From assembly GCF_019047785.1 (NCBI RefSeq), contig NZ_CP077290.1:62001-126000 (forward strand): a stretch of DNA of 64,000 nucleotides, written 5' to 3'. Source of the DNA: Enterobacter cancerogenus (GTDB taxonomy: Bacteria; Pseudomonadota; Gammaproteobacteria; Enterobacterales; Enterobacteriaceae). Shown in pieces: positions 29,500 through 40,771 of the stretch. A model generated the notes under the pieces. The model did not search any database. It was not told the origin of the DNA and worked only from the letters and a program-made list of their open reading frames with translations. How positions within the stretch are numbered: position 1 is the stretch's first letter; the number at the start of each line of letters is the position of its first letter. The position numbers and the translations under genes are program-made.

Positions 29500-30546
29500 G
29501 TGGAATTACTTTCTCAATATGGGCTGTTTTTGGCAAAAATCGCAACGGTGGTGATTGCTATTGCGGTGATAGCCGTTTTGATTGTCAACCTGACGCAGCG
29601 CAAGCGTCAGCGTGGTGAGTTACGCATTACCCGCCTGAGTGAGCAATATAAAGAGATGCAGGAAGACATGTCGCTGTCCCTGCTCGATAGCCATCAACAG
29701 AAGTTGTGGCACAAGGCGCAGAAGAAAAAGCACAAGCAGGAGGCAAAAGCGGCAAAAGCCAAAGCAAAATCGAATCTCCCTCAGGATGCAGGCAAACCGC
29801 GGGTTTACGTGCTGGATTTTAAAGGCAGTATGGATGCCCATGAAGTCTCTTCCCTGCGCGAAGAGGTAACAGCCGTTCTGGCCGTCGCGAAACCGCAGGA
29901 TCAGGTAGTCGTTCGTCTGGAGAGCCCTGGTGGTGTGGTTCATGGCTATGGTCTGGCGGCCTCCCAGCTACAGCGTCTGCGCGAAAAACAGATCCCGCTG
30001 ACTGTGGCCGTCGACAAGGTTGCGGCGAGCGGGGGCTATATGATGGCCTGCGTGGCGGATAAAATTGTTGCTGCGCCGTTCTCCATCATTGGGTCCATCG
30101 GCGTCGTGGCGCAAATTCCTAACTTTAACCGCTTCCTGAAAAACAAAGAGATCGACATTGAGTTGCATACCGCAGGCCAGTACAAGCGTACCCTGACGCT
30201 GTTGGGTGAAAACACGGAAGAAGGGCGTCAGAAATTCCGCGAAGATCTCAACGAAACGCACCACCTGTTTAAAGACTTTGTGCACCGCATGCGTCCAACG
30301 CTTGATATTGATAGCGTCGCGACGGGCGAGCACTGGTACGGCATTCAGGCACAGGAGAAGGGGCTGGTGGATGACGTGGGGACCAGCGACGACCTGCTGC
30401 TGAACCTGATGGAGGAGCACGAGCTGGTGGGCGTGCGCTTTACCCAGCGTAAGCGTCTGCTTGACCGCTTCACCAACAGCGCAGCGGAAAGCGCCGATCG
30501 CCTGCTGTTACGCTGGCTGCAGCGCGGACAGAAACCGCTGCTGTAA
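29500..30546 (+). CDS. sohB: SohB, inner-membrane S49 peptidase
   Basis: 348 aa from GTG 29500, which aligns with the E. coli start (MELLS) and has AAGG eight bases upstream; the GTG at 29491 is less likely. An N-terminal membrane anchor (about 10-30) and a Lys/Ala-rich stretch (KAQKKKHKQEAKAAKAKAK) precede the peptidase. The Ser nucleophile is in VAASGGYMMA and the general-base Lys in GQYKRTLTLLG, a Ser-Lys dyad as in SppA. It is thought to degrade signal-peptide remnants or membrane-associated peptides in the periplasm. Confidence 0.95.
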   Translation: MELLSQYGLFLAKIATVVIAIAVIAVLIVNLTQRKRQRGELRITRLSEQYKEMQEDMSLSLLDSHQQKLWHKAQKKKHKQEAKAAKAKAKSNLPQDAGKPRVYVLDFKGSMDAHEVSSLREEVTAVLAVAKPQDQVVVRLESPGGVVHGYGLAASQLQRLREKQIPLTVAVDKVAASGGYMMACVADKIVAAPFSIIGSIGVVAQIPNFNRFLKNKEIDIELHTAGQYKRTLTLLGENTEEGRQKFREDLNETHHLFKDFVHRMRPTLDIDSVATGEHWYGIQAQEKGLVDDVGTSDDLLLNLMEEHELVGVRFTQRKRLLDRFTNSAAESADRLLLRWLQRGQKPLL

Positions 30547-30552
30547 ACAAAA

Positions 30553-30574
30553 ACGCGAGGCCTTTGCCTCGCGT
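30553..30574. terminator. Bidirectional terminator between sohB and yciN
   Basis: ACGCGAGGC and GCCTCGCGT, a perfect 9-bp stem with a CTTT loop, flanked by an A-rich left side and TTTA right side, between convergent genes. Confidence 0.85.
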
Positions 30575-30580
30575 TTTACT

Positions 30581-30832
30581 TTAGTCGACCAGGTGATAGC
30601 GCTCTGAGAGCGTGTGCGCCAGGTATTTAAACATGTTAAATACCGCTGTGCTCTTCGGCGTAGGTAACCCCTGTTCATCAAGGAAGTATTCGCCGCTAAA
30701 GACTAACACGCCGTTCCGTTGCTCCACGCCCGTCGCTTCAATGCCCGCCAGAGTATCTTCATGTTCGCGAATAAGCCGGTTTGCTTCGATAAGCAGAGAG
30801 GCTCGGTCGATAGGTTGGGTCGTATTCTGCAT
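30581..30832 (-). CDS. yciN: YciN, small conserved protein
   Basis: 83 aa, the E. coli length, with AAGGAGTAGA upstream of the ATG. Soluble, charged and without motifs I can tie to a function ([40 protein letters not shown]). Known as a conserved protein with a solved fold in enterobacteria but no established role. Confidence 0.93.
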   Translation of the reverse strand: MQNTTQPIDRASLLIEANRLIREHEDTLAGIEATGVEQRNGVLVFSGEYFLDEQGLPTPKSTAVFNMFKYLAHTLSERYHLVD

Positions 30833-31232
30833 ATTCTACTCCTTAAAACAGTGGCAGTAGTTTACGCCGAGGGGGCGTCAGGGGCAAATTTTCCCTGTTA
30901 TCTGAGGGGGTAAGCACACCGGCCCCGGCTGGCGCAATCTGTTATTGCATGCTAATAAAGTTGCGTAACGAATTTTATCAGGTACAGTGTGCGCTTTCGT
31001 CATTCTGGCAACAGAATTGCTTGACATTCAACCGGGAATTCGTCACGAATTGTCCTTGATGTGAGAAAAATACCCGAAAACTCAATGGCCTGGATGTCGC
31101 CTTTCTGACGTTCGGTAAGACTAAGGGGTTGATATCCCCTGGCGCAGTCGCAATATCATTGGCTCGTCGTCAGCGGAAGGGATATCAACGTGCGGCGTAT
31201 TCCTGGAAGAATTAAATTAGGTAAAGGTGAAT
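30833..31232 (+). promoter_or_regulatory. topA upstream promoter region
   Basis: 400 bp between the divergent yciN and topA starts. In E. coli topA has several promoters here (heat-shock, sigmaS and supercoiling-sensitive sigma70). I see candidate elements such as TTGACA-like TTGACATTCA at about 31020, but do not assign individual start sites. AAAGGTGA before 31233 is the ribosome-binding site. Confidence 0.5.
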
Positions 31233-33830
31233 ATGGGTAAAGCTCTCGTCATCGTTGAGTCCCCGGCAAAAGCCAAAACGATCAATAAGTATCTGGGTAA
31301 CGACTACGTGGTTAAGTCCAGCGTTGGTCATATCCGCGATTTGCCGACCAGTGGCTCAGCCAGCAAAAAGAGCGCAGACTCTACCTCCACCAAAGGGGCT
31401 AAAAAGCCTAAAAAGGATGAACGTAGCGCGCTTGTCAACCGCATGGGTGTTAACCCGTGGCATAACTGGGATGCACAATATGAAGTGCTGCCCGGCAAAG
31501 AAAAAGTCGTTAACGAGCTGAAGCAGCTTGCTGAAAAAGCAGACCACATCTATCTCGCAACCGACCTTGACCGCGAAGGGGAGGCCATTGCATGGCACCT
31601 GCGGGAAGTGATCGGGGGGGACGACAAACGCTACAGCCGTGTAGTGTTTAACGAAATTACCAAGAATGCGATTCGCCAGGCATTTGAAAAACCGGGTGAA
31701 CTGAATATCGACCGTGTAAACGCTCAGCAGGCGCGCCGCTTTATGGACCGCGTAGTGGGCTATATGGTCTCGCCACTGCTGTGGAAAAAAATTGCCCGCG
31801 GCCTGTCTGCCGGTCGAGTGCAGTCGGTTGCGGTCCGTCTCGTGGTTGAGCGTGAGCGTGAAATCAAAGCGTTCGTACCGGAAGAGTTCTGGGAAGTCGA
31901 TGCCAATGTCACCACGCCAGGCGGCGATGCGCTGCCATTGCAGGTGAGCCACCAGAACGACAAGCCGTTCCGTCCCGTTAACCGTGACCAGACCATGGCG
32001 GCGGTGGCGCTGCTGGAGAAGGCGCGTTATCAGGTACTGGATCGCGAAGACAAACCGACCAGCAGCAAGCCTGGCGCACCGTTTATTACCTCCACGCTGC
32101 AACAGGCGGCAAGCACGCGTCTGGGTTACGGCGTGAAAAAAACCATGATGATGGCGCAGCGCTTGTATGAAGCGGGCTATATCACTTATATGCGTACTGA
32201 CTCAACCAACCTGAGCCAGGACGCGGTAAACATGGTTCGCGGTTATATCAGCGACAATTTCGGCAAGAAATATCTGCCGGAAAATGCCAATCAGTACACC
32301 AGCAAAGAGAACTCGCAGGAAGCGCACGAAGCGATTCGTCCTTCCGATGTCTCTGTATTAGCCGAGTCGCTGAAAGACATGGAAGCGGATGCACAAAAAC
32401 TGTATCAGCTGATCTGGCGCCAGTTTGTGGCCTGCCAGATGAAGCCTGCGAAGTATGATTCCACAACCCTGACGGTCGGCGCAGGTGATTTCCGTCTCAA
32501 AGCACGTGGGCGTATTCTGCGCTTCGACGGCTGGACTAAGGTGATGCCTGCGTTGCGTAAAGGCGACGAAGACAAAACGCTGCCTGCGGTGAATAAGGGT
32601 GATGAGCTGTCGCTGGTGGATCTGGTTCCGGCTCAGCACTTCACCAAGCCACCGGCACGTTTCAGCGAAGCCTCGCTGGTGAAAGAGCTTGAAAAACGCG
32701 GTATCGGTCGCCCGTCGACCTATGCGTCGATCATCTCGACAATTCAGGATCGTGGTTACGTTCGTGCTGAAAACCGTCGTTTCTATGCCGAGAAAATGGG
32801 TGAAATTGTTACCGACCGTCTGGAAGCTAACTTCCGCGAGTTGATGAACTACGATTTCACCGCGCAGATGGAAGACAGCCTCGATCAGGTTGCCAGCCAT
32901 CAGGCAGAATGGAAAAAAGTGCTTGATAGCTTCTTCAGTGACTTTACCAACCAGCTTGAAAAAGCGGAGAAAGATCCTGAAGAGGGCGGCATGCTGCCAA
33001 ACCAGATGGTGTTGACCAGCATCGACTGCCCAACCTGTGGGCGCAAAATGGGGATCCGTACCGCCACAACGGGCGTCTTCCTCGGCTGTTCCGGCTATGC
33101 GCTGTCGCCAAAAGAGCGCTGCAAAACCACCATCAACCTGGTACCGGAGAACGAAGTTCTCAATGTGCTGGAAGGTGATGATGCAGAGACCAACGCCCTG
33201 CGTGCGAAACGCCGCTGCCAGAAATGCGGCACGGCGATGGACAGCTACCTGATCGATCCGAAACGTAAGCTGCACGTCTGTGGTAATAACCCGACCTGCG
33301 ATGGCTACGAGATCGAAGAGGGTGAGTTCCGTATTAAAGGCTATGACGGCCCGATCGTTGAATGCGAGAAATGTGGTTCTGAAATGCACCTGAAGATGGG
33401 GCGCTTCGGCAAGTACATGGCCTGCACCAACGACGAGTGTAAGAACACGCGTAAAATTCTGCGCAATGGCGAAGTGGCGCCGCCGAAGGAAGATCCGGTC
33501 CCGCTGCCAGAACTGCCGTGTGAGAAGTCTGATGCTTACTTCGTGCTGCGTGATGGTGCAGCTGGCGTGTTCCTCGCGGCCAACACCTTCCCGAAATCTC
33601 GCGAAACCCGCGCGCCGCTGGTGGAAGAGCTGTATCGCTTCCGCGATCGCCTCCCCGAGAAACTGCGTTATCTGGCCGATGCGCCTCAGCAGGATCCCGA
33701 AGGCAACAAAACCGTTGTGCGTTTCAGTCGTAAAACGAAGCAGCAGTACGTTGCTGCGGAGAAAGAGGGCAAAGCGACCGGCTGGTCCGCCTTCTTTGTT
33801 GACGGAAAATGGGTTGAAGGCAAGAAATAA
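31233..33830 (+). CDS. topA: DNA topoisomerase I
   Basis: 865 aa from ATG 31233, equal to E. coli TopA; a GTG two codons upstream is inside the ribosome-binding site. The Toprim domain is [20 protein letters not shown], with the acidic triad region [15 protein letters not shown]. The active-site Tyr is in [10 protein letters not shown] (Tyr319 equivalent). Three tetracysteine zinc ribbons follow ([27 protein letters not shown] starts), and then the basic C-terminal ribbons. It relaxes negative supercoils and prevents R-loops. Confidence 0.98.
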   Translation: MGKALVIVESPAKAKTINKYLGNDYVVKSSVGHIRDLPTSGSASKKSADSTSTKGAKKPKKDERSALVNRMGVNPWHNWDAQYEVLPGKEKVVNELKQLAEKADHIYLATDLDREGEAIAWHLREVIGGDDKRYSRVVFNEITKNAIRQAFEKPGELNIDRVNAQQARRFMDRVVGYMVSPLLWKKIARGLSAGRVQSVAVRLVVEREREIKAFVPEEFWEVDANVTTPGGDALPLQVSHQNDKPFRPVNRDQTMAAVALLEKARYQVLDREDKPTSSKPGAPFITSTLQQAASTRLGYGVKKTMMMAQRLYEAGYITYMRTDSTNLSQDAVNMVRGYISDNFGKKYLPENANQYTSKENSQEAHEAIRPSDVSVLAESLKDMEADAQKLYQLIWRQFVACQMKPAKYDSTTLTVGAGDFRLKARGRILRFDGWTKVMPALRKGDEDKTLPAVNKGDELSLVDLVPAQHFTKPPARFSEASLVKELEKRGIGRPSTYASIISTIQDRGYVRAENRRFYAEKMGEIVTDRLEANFRELMNYDFTAQMEDSLDQVASHQAEWKKVLDSFFSDFTNQLEKAEKDPEEGGMLPNQMVLTSIDCPTCGRKMGIRTATTGVFLGCSGYALSPKERCKTTINLVPENEVLNVLEGDDAETNALRAKRRCQKCGTAMDSYLIDPKRKLHVCGNNPTCDGYEIEEGEFRIKGYDGPIVECEKCGSEMHLKMGRFGKYMACTNDECKNTRKILRNGEVAPPKEDPVPLPELPCEKSDAYFVLRDGAAGVFLAANTFPKSRETRAPLVEELYRFRDRLPEKLRYLADAPQQDPEGNKTVVRFSRKTKQQYVAAEKEGKATGWSAFFVDGKWVEGKK

Positions 33831-33857
33831 CCTTCGTAACGCGTAGCTTTCCTGTTT

Positions 33858-33879
33858 AAGGGCCGGTTCTCCGGCCCTT
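33858..33879 (+). terminator. topA terminator
   Basis: AAGGGCCGG and CCGGCCCTT, a perfect 9-bp stem with a TTCT loop followed by TTTATTA, 27 bp after the topA stop. Confidence 0.9.
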
Positions 33880-34000
33880 TTTATTACCTCGTTATTATTT
33901 TTTGTTCCGTACTATACAGTCAGGCTATAAATGATATAGTGGTTATAGTTAACCCGTTTCTTATTATTAAATCGTCTTAAGCGATTGACCCGTGCGCTAA

Positions 34001-34990
<990 letters not shown>

Positions 34991-34997
34991 TCACTTC

Positions 34998-35026
34998 CGG
35001 TATCTTTCCCCGGCGGAAAGATACCG
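34998..35026 (+). terminator. Hairpin after cysB
   Basis: CGGTATCTTTCC and GGAAAGATACCG, a perfect 12-bp stem with a 5-base CCGGC loop, eight bases after the cysB stop. The following sequence ATTAATCTTCTT is only moderately T-rich. Confidence 0.75.
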
Positions 35027-35328
35027 ATTAATCTTCTTAAAACTAAATCAGAATTATCATCATCTGCACTTAGCGACCATATAAAGCCCTAATCCATTTT
35101 ACTTGTGGGGTTTTACTGTCGCGAAATTGCGACAAAAGTAGAAAGTAATTTACCGCTACGCAAATAATTCCTTTCAAATATTTATTTCTGGTCAAAAGAA
35201 TGAATATTTCCCATGCCTGGATACGTAAATTCACTGGCTTTTCAGCTAAAGTTTCTTTAGGATTTATCTCAACCGATGATTAATTGTACCAATTGTTTGG
35301 TCTCAAAATGATAAGCGATATCGATTGT
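35027..35328 (+). other. Intergenic region upstream of ymiA
   Basis: About 300 bp of AT-rich DNA. It contains a short palindromic stretch, GTCGCGAAATTGCGAC at about 35119-35134. No convincing longer gene is seen. It probably holds the promoter of the small-protein genes that follow. Confidence 0.4.
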
Positions 35329-35469
35329 ATGAGGTTAGCAATGCCTGCAGGAAGTGAAGAACCGCAAAGGGATCCCGCGCTTAAGCGTAAAGCCTGGCTG
35401 GCGGTCTTTCTGGTCTCAGCCCTGTTCTGGCTGGTCGTTGCTCTCCTTGCCTGGAAATATTGGGGTTGA
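35329..35469 (+). CDS. ymiA: YmiA, small inner-membrane protein
   Basis: 46 aa from ATG 35329. The C-terminal half is a single hydrophobic helix (WLAVFLVSALFWLVVALLAW), after a charged N-terminus with SEEPQRDPALKRKAW. It matches the E. coli YmiA pattern (RRDPELKRKAWLAVFLGSAL) in length and place between cysB and acnA. It is followed by yciX after 2 bp. Function unknown. A longer in-frame start (35284) lacks conservation. Confidence 0.82.
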   Translation: MRLAMPAGSEEPQRDPALKRKAWLAVFLVSALFWLVVALLAWKYWG

Positions 35470-35471
35470 AT

Positions 35472-35642
35472 ATGGCAGTGACGGTACGTACAGAAACGGT
35501 TAAACAGATGTGTCAACATCGTGACAGTAGCCACAAGGGCCGCAAAGCGCCGGCTACCAGTGTGCCAGCATCCTGGCGGCTGACGCCGCAGCAGCAGGCT
35601 TTTATTGATGTGTTCGCAGAAGACGAACCCAGAAAACAATAA
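35472..35642 (+). CDS. yciX: YciX, small soluble protein
   Basis: 56 aa from ATG 35472, two bases after the ymiA stop, so the two are surely cotranscribed. It is basic near the N-terminus (TVRTETVKQMCQHRDSSHKG) and acidic at the end (FIDVFAEDEPRKQ), with SWRLTPQQQAFIDVF as the most conserved-looking part. Symbol given by position after ymiA as in E. coli. Function unknown. Confidence 0.72.
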   Translation: MAVTVRTETVKQMCQHRDSSHKGRKAPATSVPASWRLTPQQQAFIDVFAEDEPRKQ

Positions 35643-35775
35643 TTTACTTTTTGCGTAGCAATGCAAATAGACTGAATAAAGTCTCTGCGCTTTTGTACTC
35701 TTTAATAAATACACATCGGCAATATAGAACTGAGGGCAAACCTCGGAACCTTAATTAATAAAGCCTGGTGTCCCT

Positions 35776-35877
35776 ATGATGAATAACATGACAACGCTCA
35801 AATACTGGTCATGGATCGGCGTTTTCTCCGTGTCGATTCTGTTCTGGTGCCAGCTCCTCTGGCTGGCCGTCAACTGA
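35776..35877 (+). CDS. ymiC: YmiC-like 33-residue membrane protein
   Basis: 33 aa (or 32 from the second ATG). After MNNMTTLKYW comes a hydrophobic helix rich in Trp (SWIGVFSVSILFWCQLLWLA). A protein of this size is known upstream of acnA in E. coli (YmiC), so the gene is probably real despite its size. It is followed eight bases later by a terminator-like hairpin. Function unknown; it probably sits in the inner membrane. Confidence 0.7.
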   Translation: MMNNMTTLKYWSWIGVFSVSILFWCQLLWLAVN

Positions 35878-35884
35878 TCCAAAA

Positions 35885-35905
35885 CCTCGCTTCGGCGGGG
35901 TTTTT
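35885..35905 (+). terminator. Terminator after ymiC
   Basis: CCTCGC-TTCG-GCGGGG (one G-T pair) followed by TTTTT. The TTCG tetraloop and T-run make a good intrinsic terminator upstream of acnA. Confidence 0.8.
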
Positions 35906-36039
35906 CATTTTCCGCACCTGATGGACCATTCCTAAATTTATCAATTTGGGTTGTTATCAAAACGTTACGACATCTTTGTGTTATCTTTAATTACAGCCCT
36001 GATGATTGTCAGGACATCTCTGGAATTAAGGAGGAGCTT

Positions 36040-38715
36040 ATGTCGTTAACCCTACGCGAAGCCAGTAAGGATACGTTACAGGCAGAAAATAAAACCTGGA
36101 ATTACTATAGCTTACCGCTGGCAGCCAGGACCCTTGGGGACATTTCGCGGTTACCCAAGTCGTTGAAAGTGTTGATGGAAAACCTCTTACGCTGGCAGGA
36201 TGGTGATTCTGTTACCGAGGAGGATATACAGGCGCTGGCGGGGTGGCTTAAGCATGCTCATGCTGACAGAGAAATCGCCTACCGCCCGGCGAGGGTGCTG
36301 ATGCAGGATTTCACCGGCGTGCCTGCCGTGGTCGATCTGGCCGCCATGCGCGAAGCCGTCAAGCGGCTCGGCGGCGATACGGCAAAAGTTAACCCGCTGT
36401 CACCTGTAGACCTTGTTATTGACCACTCCGTGACCGTTGACCACTTCGGTGATGATGATGCCTTCGGCGAAAACGTGCGTCTTGAGATGGAGCGCAACCA
36501 CGAACGCTACGTGTTCCTGAAATGGGGCCAGCAGGCGTTCAGCCGGTTTAGCGTTGTGCCGCCAGGCACCGGTATTTGCCACCAGGTAAACCTGGAATAT
36601 CTCGGTAAAGCCGTCTGGAGTGAGCTTCAGGATAAAGAGTGGCTGGCCTACCCGGATACGCTGGTGGGAACCGATTCCCATACCACCATGATTAACGGTC
36701 TGGGCGTGCTGGGCTGGGGCGTGGGCGGCATAGAAGCAGAAGCCGCAATGCTCGGCCAGCCGGTCTCTATGCTGATCCCTGATGTTGTCGGCTTTAAGCT
36801 TACCGGAAAACTCTCTGAAGGCATTACGGCTACTGACCTGGTGCTGACCGTGACCCAAATGCTGCGTAAGCATGGCGTGGTGGGTAAATTCGTCGAGTTC
36901 TACGGTGACGGGCTGGATTCATTGCCGCTGGCTGATCGTGCAACCATTGCCAATATGGCACCCGAATATGGCGCAACCTGCGGCTTTTTCCCAATTGATG
37001 GCGTGACGCTGGAGTATATGCGTCTCAGCGGACGCAGCGAAGAGCAGGTCGCGCTGGTAGAGGCCTACACCAAAGCGCAGGGTATGTGGCGCAATCCCGG
37101 TGATGAACCCGTGTTTACCAGTACGCTAGAGCTGGATATGGGCACCGTTGAGGCCAGCCTCGCCGGACCAAAACGTCCTCAGGATCGCGTCGCGCTGAAC
37201 AACGTGCCAAAAGCCTTTGCCGCCAGCAACGAGCTGGAAGTTAATGCTTCGCAAAAAGATCGTCACGCGGTGGATTACGTCATGAATGGCCACCCGTACT
37301 CGCTGCCGGACGGTGCCGTGGTCATCGCCGCGATCACCTCCTGTACCAATACCTCAAACCCCAGCGTTCTGATGGCAGCCGGCCTGTTGGCGAAAAAAGC
37401 GGTGGAGCTGGGCCTCAAGCCTCAGCCGTGGGTAAAAGCCTCTCTGGCGCCCGGCTCGAAGGTGGTCTCCGATTATCTCGCTCAGGCAAGGCTGACGCCG
37501 TACCTCGATGAGCTTGGATTTAACCTGGTCGGCTACGGTTGTACGACCTGTATCGGCAACTCCGGTCCGCTTCCTGAGCCTATTGAAGTGGCGATTAAGC
37601 AGGGCGATCTGACCGTTGGTGCCGTGCTTTCCGGTAACCGAAACTTTGAGGGGCGTATTCATCCGCTGGTGAAAACGAACTGGCTGGCGTCACCGCCGCT
37701 GGTCGTGGCCTATGCGCTGGCCGGAAACATGAATATCAACCTCGTGACCGACCCGATTGGTCACGATCGCAAGAATGAACCTGTTTATCTCAAAGACATC
37801 TGGCCATCGTCGCGTGAAATCGCCCGGGCGGTGGAAAAGGTCTCCACCGAGATGTTCCGGAAAGAGTACGCCGAGGTCTTCGAAGGGACGCCGGAATGGA
37901 AGGAGATCAACGTCGTCGGCTCGGATACCTACGCGTGGCAGAATGACTCTACCTATATTCGTCTTTCACCGTTCTTTGACGAGATGCAGGCTCAGCCCGA
38001 TCCGCTTAAGGACATCCACGGCGCCCGCATTCTGGCGATGCTGGGCGATTCGGTCACCACGGACCATATCTCCCCGGCGGGCAGCATTAAGGCCGACAGC
38101 CCGGCCGGACGTTATCTGCAGGGGCGTGGCGTCGAGCGTCGCGACTTTAACTCCTACGGTTCACGCCGTGGTAACCATGAAGTGATGATGCGCGGTACAT
38201 TTGCCAACATCCGCATTCGTAACGAAATGGTGCCCGGCGTGGAAGGGGGCATGACGCGCCATCTGCCGGGTACCGAAGTGGTGTCGATTTACGATGCTGC
38301 CGTTAAATATCAGCAGGAAGGTACGCCGCTGGCGGTCATTGCCGGGAAAGAATACGGTTCTGGCTCAAGTCGTGACTGGGCTGCGAAGGGACCGCGACTG
38401 CTGGGCGTTCGCGTGGTGATTGCCGAATCCTTTGAACGTATTCACCGTTCGAATCTGATCGGGATGGGGATCCTGCCGCTTGAGTTCCCGCAGGGGGTGA
38501 CCCGCAAAACGCTGGGCCTGACCGGAGAAGAGAAAATCGACATCAGCGGCCTGCAAAACCTGGAGCCCGGGAAAACCGTGCCGGTAAAATTAACGCGCAG
38601 CGACGGTAAAACGGAAATCCTTGACTGCCGGTGTCGCATTGATACCGCCACGGAGCTGACCTATTACCAGAACGACGGCATCCTGCACTATGTGATCCGC
38701 AAGATGTTGAACTGA
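36040..38715 (+). CDS. acnA: Aconitate hydratase A
   Basis: 891 aa, the E. coli AcnA length, with AAGGAGGAG before the ATG. The [4Fe-4S] ligand Cys residues are in AITSCTNTSNP and GCTTCIGNSGP. It interconverts citrate and isocitrate. AcnA is the stationary-phase/oxidative-stress aconitase in E. coli, controlled by SoxRS, sigmaS and others, and can bind RNA as apo-protein. The C-terminal swivel domain has EYGSGSSRDWAAKGP. Confidence 0.98.
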   Translation: MSLTLREASKDTLQAENKTWNYYSLPLAARTLGDISRLPKSLKVLMENLLRWQDGDSVTEEDIQALAGWLKHAHADREIAYRPARVLMQDFTGVPAVVDLAAMREAVKRLGGDTAKVNPLSPVDLVIDHSVTVDHFGDDDAFGENVRLEMERNHERYVFLKWGQQAFSRFSVVPPGTGICHQVNLEYLGKAVWSELQDKEWLAYPDTLVGTDSHTTMINGLGVLGWGVGGIEAEAAMLGQPVSMLIPDVVGFKLTGKLSEGITATDLVLTVTQMLRKHGVVGKFVEFYGDGLDSLPLADRATIANMAPEYGATCGFFPIDGVTLEYMRLSGRSEEQVALVEAYTKAQGMWRNPGDEPVFTSTLELDMGTVEASLAGPKRPQDRVALNNVPKAFAASNELEVNASQKDRHAVDYVMNGHPYSLPDGAVVIAAITSCTNTSNPSVLMAAGLLAKKAVELGLKPQPWVKASLAPGSKVVSDYLAQARLTPYLDELGFNLVGYGCTTCIGNSGPLPEPIEVAIKQGDLTVGAVLSGNRNFEGRIHPLVKTNWLASPPLVVAYALAGNMNINLVTDPIGHDRKNEPVYLKDIWPSSREIARAVEKVSTEMFRKEYAEVFEGTPEWKEINVVGSDTYAWQNDSTYIRLSPFFDEMQAQPDPLKDIHGARILAMLGDSVTTDHISPAGSIKADSPAGRYLQGRGVERRDFNSYGSRRGNHEVMMRGTFANIRIRNEMVPGVEGGMTRHLPGTEVVSIYDAAVKYQQEGTPLAVIAGKEYGSGSSRDWAAKGPRLLGVRVVIAESFERIHRSNLIGMGILPLEFPQGVTRKTLGLTGEEKIDISGLQNLEPGKTVPVKLTRSDGKTEILDCRCRIDTATELTYYQNDGILHYVIRKMLN

Positions 38716-38721
38716 CGGGTT

Positions 38722-38744
38722 ATGCCCGGCTAAATGCCGGGCAT
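38722..38744. repeat. REP-like hairpin between acnA and ribA
   Basis: ATGCCCGGC-taaat-GCCGGGCAT, a perfect 9-bp stem with the GCCCGGC / GCCGGGC arms typical of enterobacterial REP elements, between convergent genes. There is no T-run, so it is more likely an RNA-stabilising REP than a classical terminator. Confidence 0.65.
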
Positions 38745-38751
38745 ACGCGGA

Positions 38752-39342
38752 TTACTCGCTCAGCAGATGGCCCATTTTGGCCGCTTTGGTATCGAGGTAG
38801 TGCGCATTTTTCGGGTTGCGGCCGACGATCAGCGGCACGCGCTCGACGATATTGATCCCGGCTTCGGTCAGAATTTCGACTTTTTTCGGGTTGTTGGTCA
38901 GCAGACGCACTTCGTCCACGCCCAGCAGCTTGAACATATCCGCGCAGAGGGTGAAGTCGCGCTCGTCAGCGGCAAAGCCGAGCTGATGGTTGGCCTCAAC
39001 GGTATCGTACCCCTGATCCTGCAGCGCGTAGGCGCGGATTTTATTCAGCAGGCCGATGTTACGACCCTCCTGACGGTGATAAAGCAGCACGCCGCGGCCT
39101 TCTTCGGCAATGTGGCTCAGGGCCGCTTCCAGCTGGAAGCCGCAGTCGCAGCGCAGGCTAAAAAGGGCATCGCCGGTCAGACACTCGGAATGCACGCGAG
39201 AGAGCACCGGTGTCTGTCCTGAAATGTCTCCAAACACCAGGGCGACGTGATCCTGTCCGGTTGCCAGTTCTTCAAATCCCACCATCAGGAAATCGCCCCA
39301 TGGGGTTGGCAGTTTGGCTTCTGCCACACGTTTAAGCTGCAT
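38752..39342 (-). CDS. ribA: GTP cyclohydrolase II
   Basis: 196 aa. It opens GTP to the first riboflavin intermediate. Zinc Cys ligands are in [19 protein letters not shown], and the phosphate-binding Arg in [11 protein letters not shown]. Length as in E. coli. It is monocistronic here, convergent with acnA, and divergent from pgpB. Confidence 0.97.
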   Translation of the reverse strand: MQLKRVAEAKLPTPWGDFLMVGFEELATGQDHVALVFGDISGQTPVLSRVHSECLTGDALFSLRCDCGFQLEAALSHIAEEGRGVLLYHRQEGRNIGLLNKIRAYALQDQGYDTVEANHQLGFAADERDFTLCADMFKLLGVDEVRLLTNNPKKVEILTEAGINIVERVPLIVGRNPKNAHYLDTKAAKMGHLLSE

Positions 39343-39540
39343 GTGATTCTCCAGAGTAGGCTGACACGTTTCGTGCCTTACGCCTGTTTGGCTTTCTGTA
39401 TGAGGTTATTTTGCCACAAGCTCAGCGCGTTCGCCTAATGGCCGCCATGCTATACGAACGTTAAACGCACGATCCGACATATCCACCTTTCGGATGGAAT
39501 TCAGTTATGATTGTGACGCTTAGCGAAAAAAGGAGACGAA

Positions 39541-40308
39541 ATGCTTTCAATCGCCAGACGTACGGCAGCAGGTGCGGCCATTCTGTTGATCATGCCCGTG
39601 GCCGTGTGGATCTCCGGCTGGATGTGGGAGCCAGGACATAATACCGCCTGGCTGAAAAGCCTGTACTGGGTCACGGAGACGGTTACGCAGCCGTGGGGGA
39701 TCATCACCCACATCCTGATTTTTGGCTGGTTTCTCTGGTGCCTGCGCTTTCGTTTGCGTCCGGCAATCATGCTGTTTGCGATCCTTGGCGCGGCCATTCT
39801 GGTTGGGCAGGGTGTAAAGTCCTGGGTAAAAGATCGTGTGCAGGAGCCGCGGCCTTTCGTGGTGTGGCTGGAAAAAACGCACCATGTTCCGGTGGATGAG
39901 TTCTACACTTTAAAGCGTAAAGATCGCGCCGCGCTGGTGAAAGAGCAGCTGGTGGAACAACAGGATATCCCCGCATTTTTGCGTAAGCACTGGCAGAAAG
40001 AGACGGGATTTGCGTTTCCTTCCGGGCATACCATGTTTGCCGCCAGTTGGGCACTGCTTGGCGTTGGGCTGCTGTGGCCGCGCCGGCGGACGGTAACCAT
40101 TGCGATTTTACTGGTCTGGGCCACCGGTGTGATGGGCAGTCGATTACTGCTTGGCATGCACTGGCCGCGGGATCTGGTGGTGGCGACGCTTATCTCGTGG
40201 TTGCTGGTGACGTTGGCCACCTGGCTTGCCCAACGCTTCTGTGGGCCGCTTACGCCACCGCCGCAAGAGAAGCAAGAAATCGCCGAAAGGGAGCAAAGCG
40301 GGGTCTGA
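39541..40308 (+). CDS. pgpB: PgpB, lipid phosphatase (PAP2 family)
   Basis: 255 aa with several membrane segments. The three PAP2 motifs are complete: KSWVKDRVQEPRPF, PSGHTMF and SRLLLGMHWPRD. It removes phosphate from phosphatidylglycerol phosphate and undecaprenyl pyrophosphate, acting at the periplasmic face. A GGAGACGA sequence precedes the ATG. Confidence 0.96.
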   Translation: MLSIARRTAAGAAILLIMPVAVWISGWMWEPGHNTAWLKSLYWVTETVTQPWGIITHILIFGWFLWCLRFRLRPAIMLFAILGAAILVGQGVKSWVKDRVQEPRPFVVWLEKTHHVPVDEFYTLKRKDRAALVKEQLVEQQDIPAFLRKHWQKETGFAFPSGHTMFAASWALLGVGLLWPRRRTVTIAILLVWATGVMGSRLLLGMHWPRDLVVATLISWLLVTLATWLAQRFCGPLTPPPQEKQEIAEREQSGV

Positions 40309-40456
40309 AGCTTGATATTACCCCTTTTGCCCATAAATCCATGAAGGGCGCGTCACTTTTTCCGTTTCGCGCCCGTCACTAAAATGGTAGTTTATAAGGC
40401 TGATTGCGGTGAGTTGAACATACTTTATTCGCTTGAACCACATAACGGGAAGTCAT

Positions 40457-40765
40457 GTGAAATATTTACTCATTTTCTTACTGGTGTTGGCGATTTTTGT
40501 CATTTCAGTCACATTGGGTGCACAAAACGATCAGCAGGTTACCTTCAACTATCTGCTGGCGCAGGGCGAGTACCGCGTATCAAGCCTGCTGGCCGTGTTA
40601 TTCGCCGCAGGTTTCTTCATCGGCTGGCTGGTGTGTGGCCTGTTCTGGCTCAAAGTTCGTGTTTCTCTGGCGCGCGCTGAACGTAAAATTAAACGACTTG
40701 AACATCAAATCGCGCCCATGACCGACATTCCGGAAAGCGCGGGTGTGCCGGTCGTCAAGGAATAA
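40457..40765 (+). CDS. lapA: LapA (YciS), LPS assembly membrane protein
   Basis: 102 aa from GTG 40457, the E. coli length, with GGGAAG upstream; the longer TTG frame (40433) is rejected. Two membrane segments (about 3-20 and 42-65) are followed by a cytoplasmic coiled segment (ARAERKIKRLEHQI). It forms an operon with lapB, 6 bp downstream, and is involved in LPS synthesis control. Confidence 0.95.
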   Translation: MKYLLIFLLVLAIFVISVTLGAQNDQQVTFNYLLAQGEYRVSSLLAVLFAAGFFIGWLVCGLFWLKVRVSLARAERKIKRLEHQIAPMTDIPESAGVPVVKE

Positions 40766-40771
40766 TCGAAT

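Noticed and set aside
32358..33389. 343-codon minus-strand frame inside topA
   Set aside because: It is the antisense shadow of the highly conserved topoisomerase I gene.
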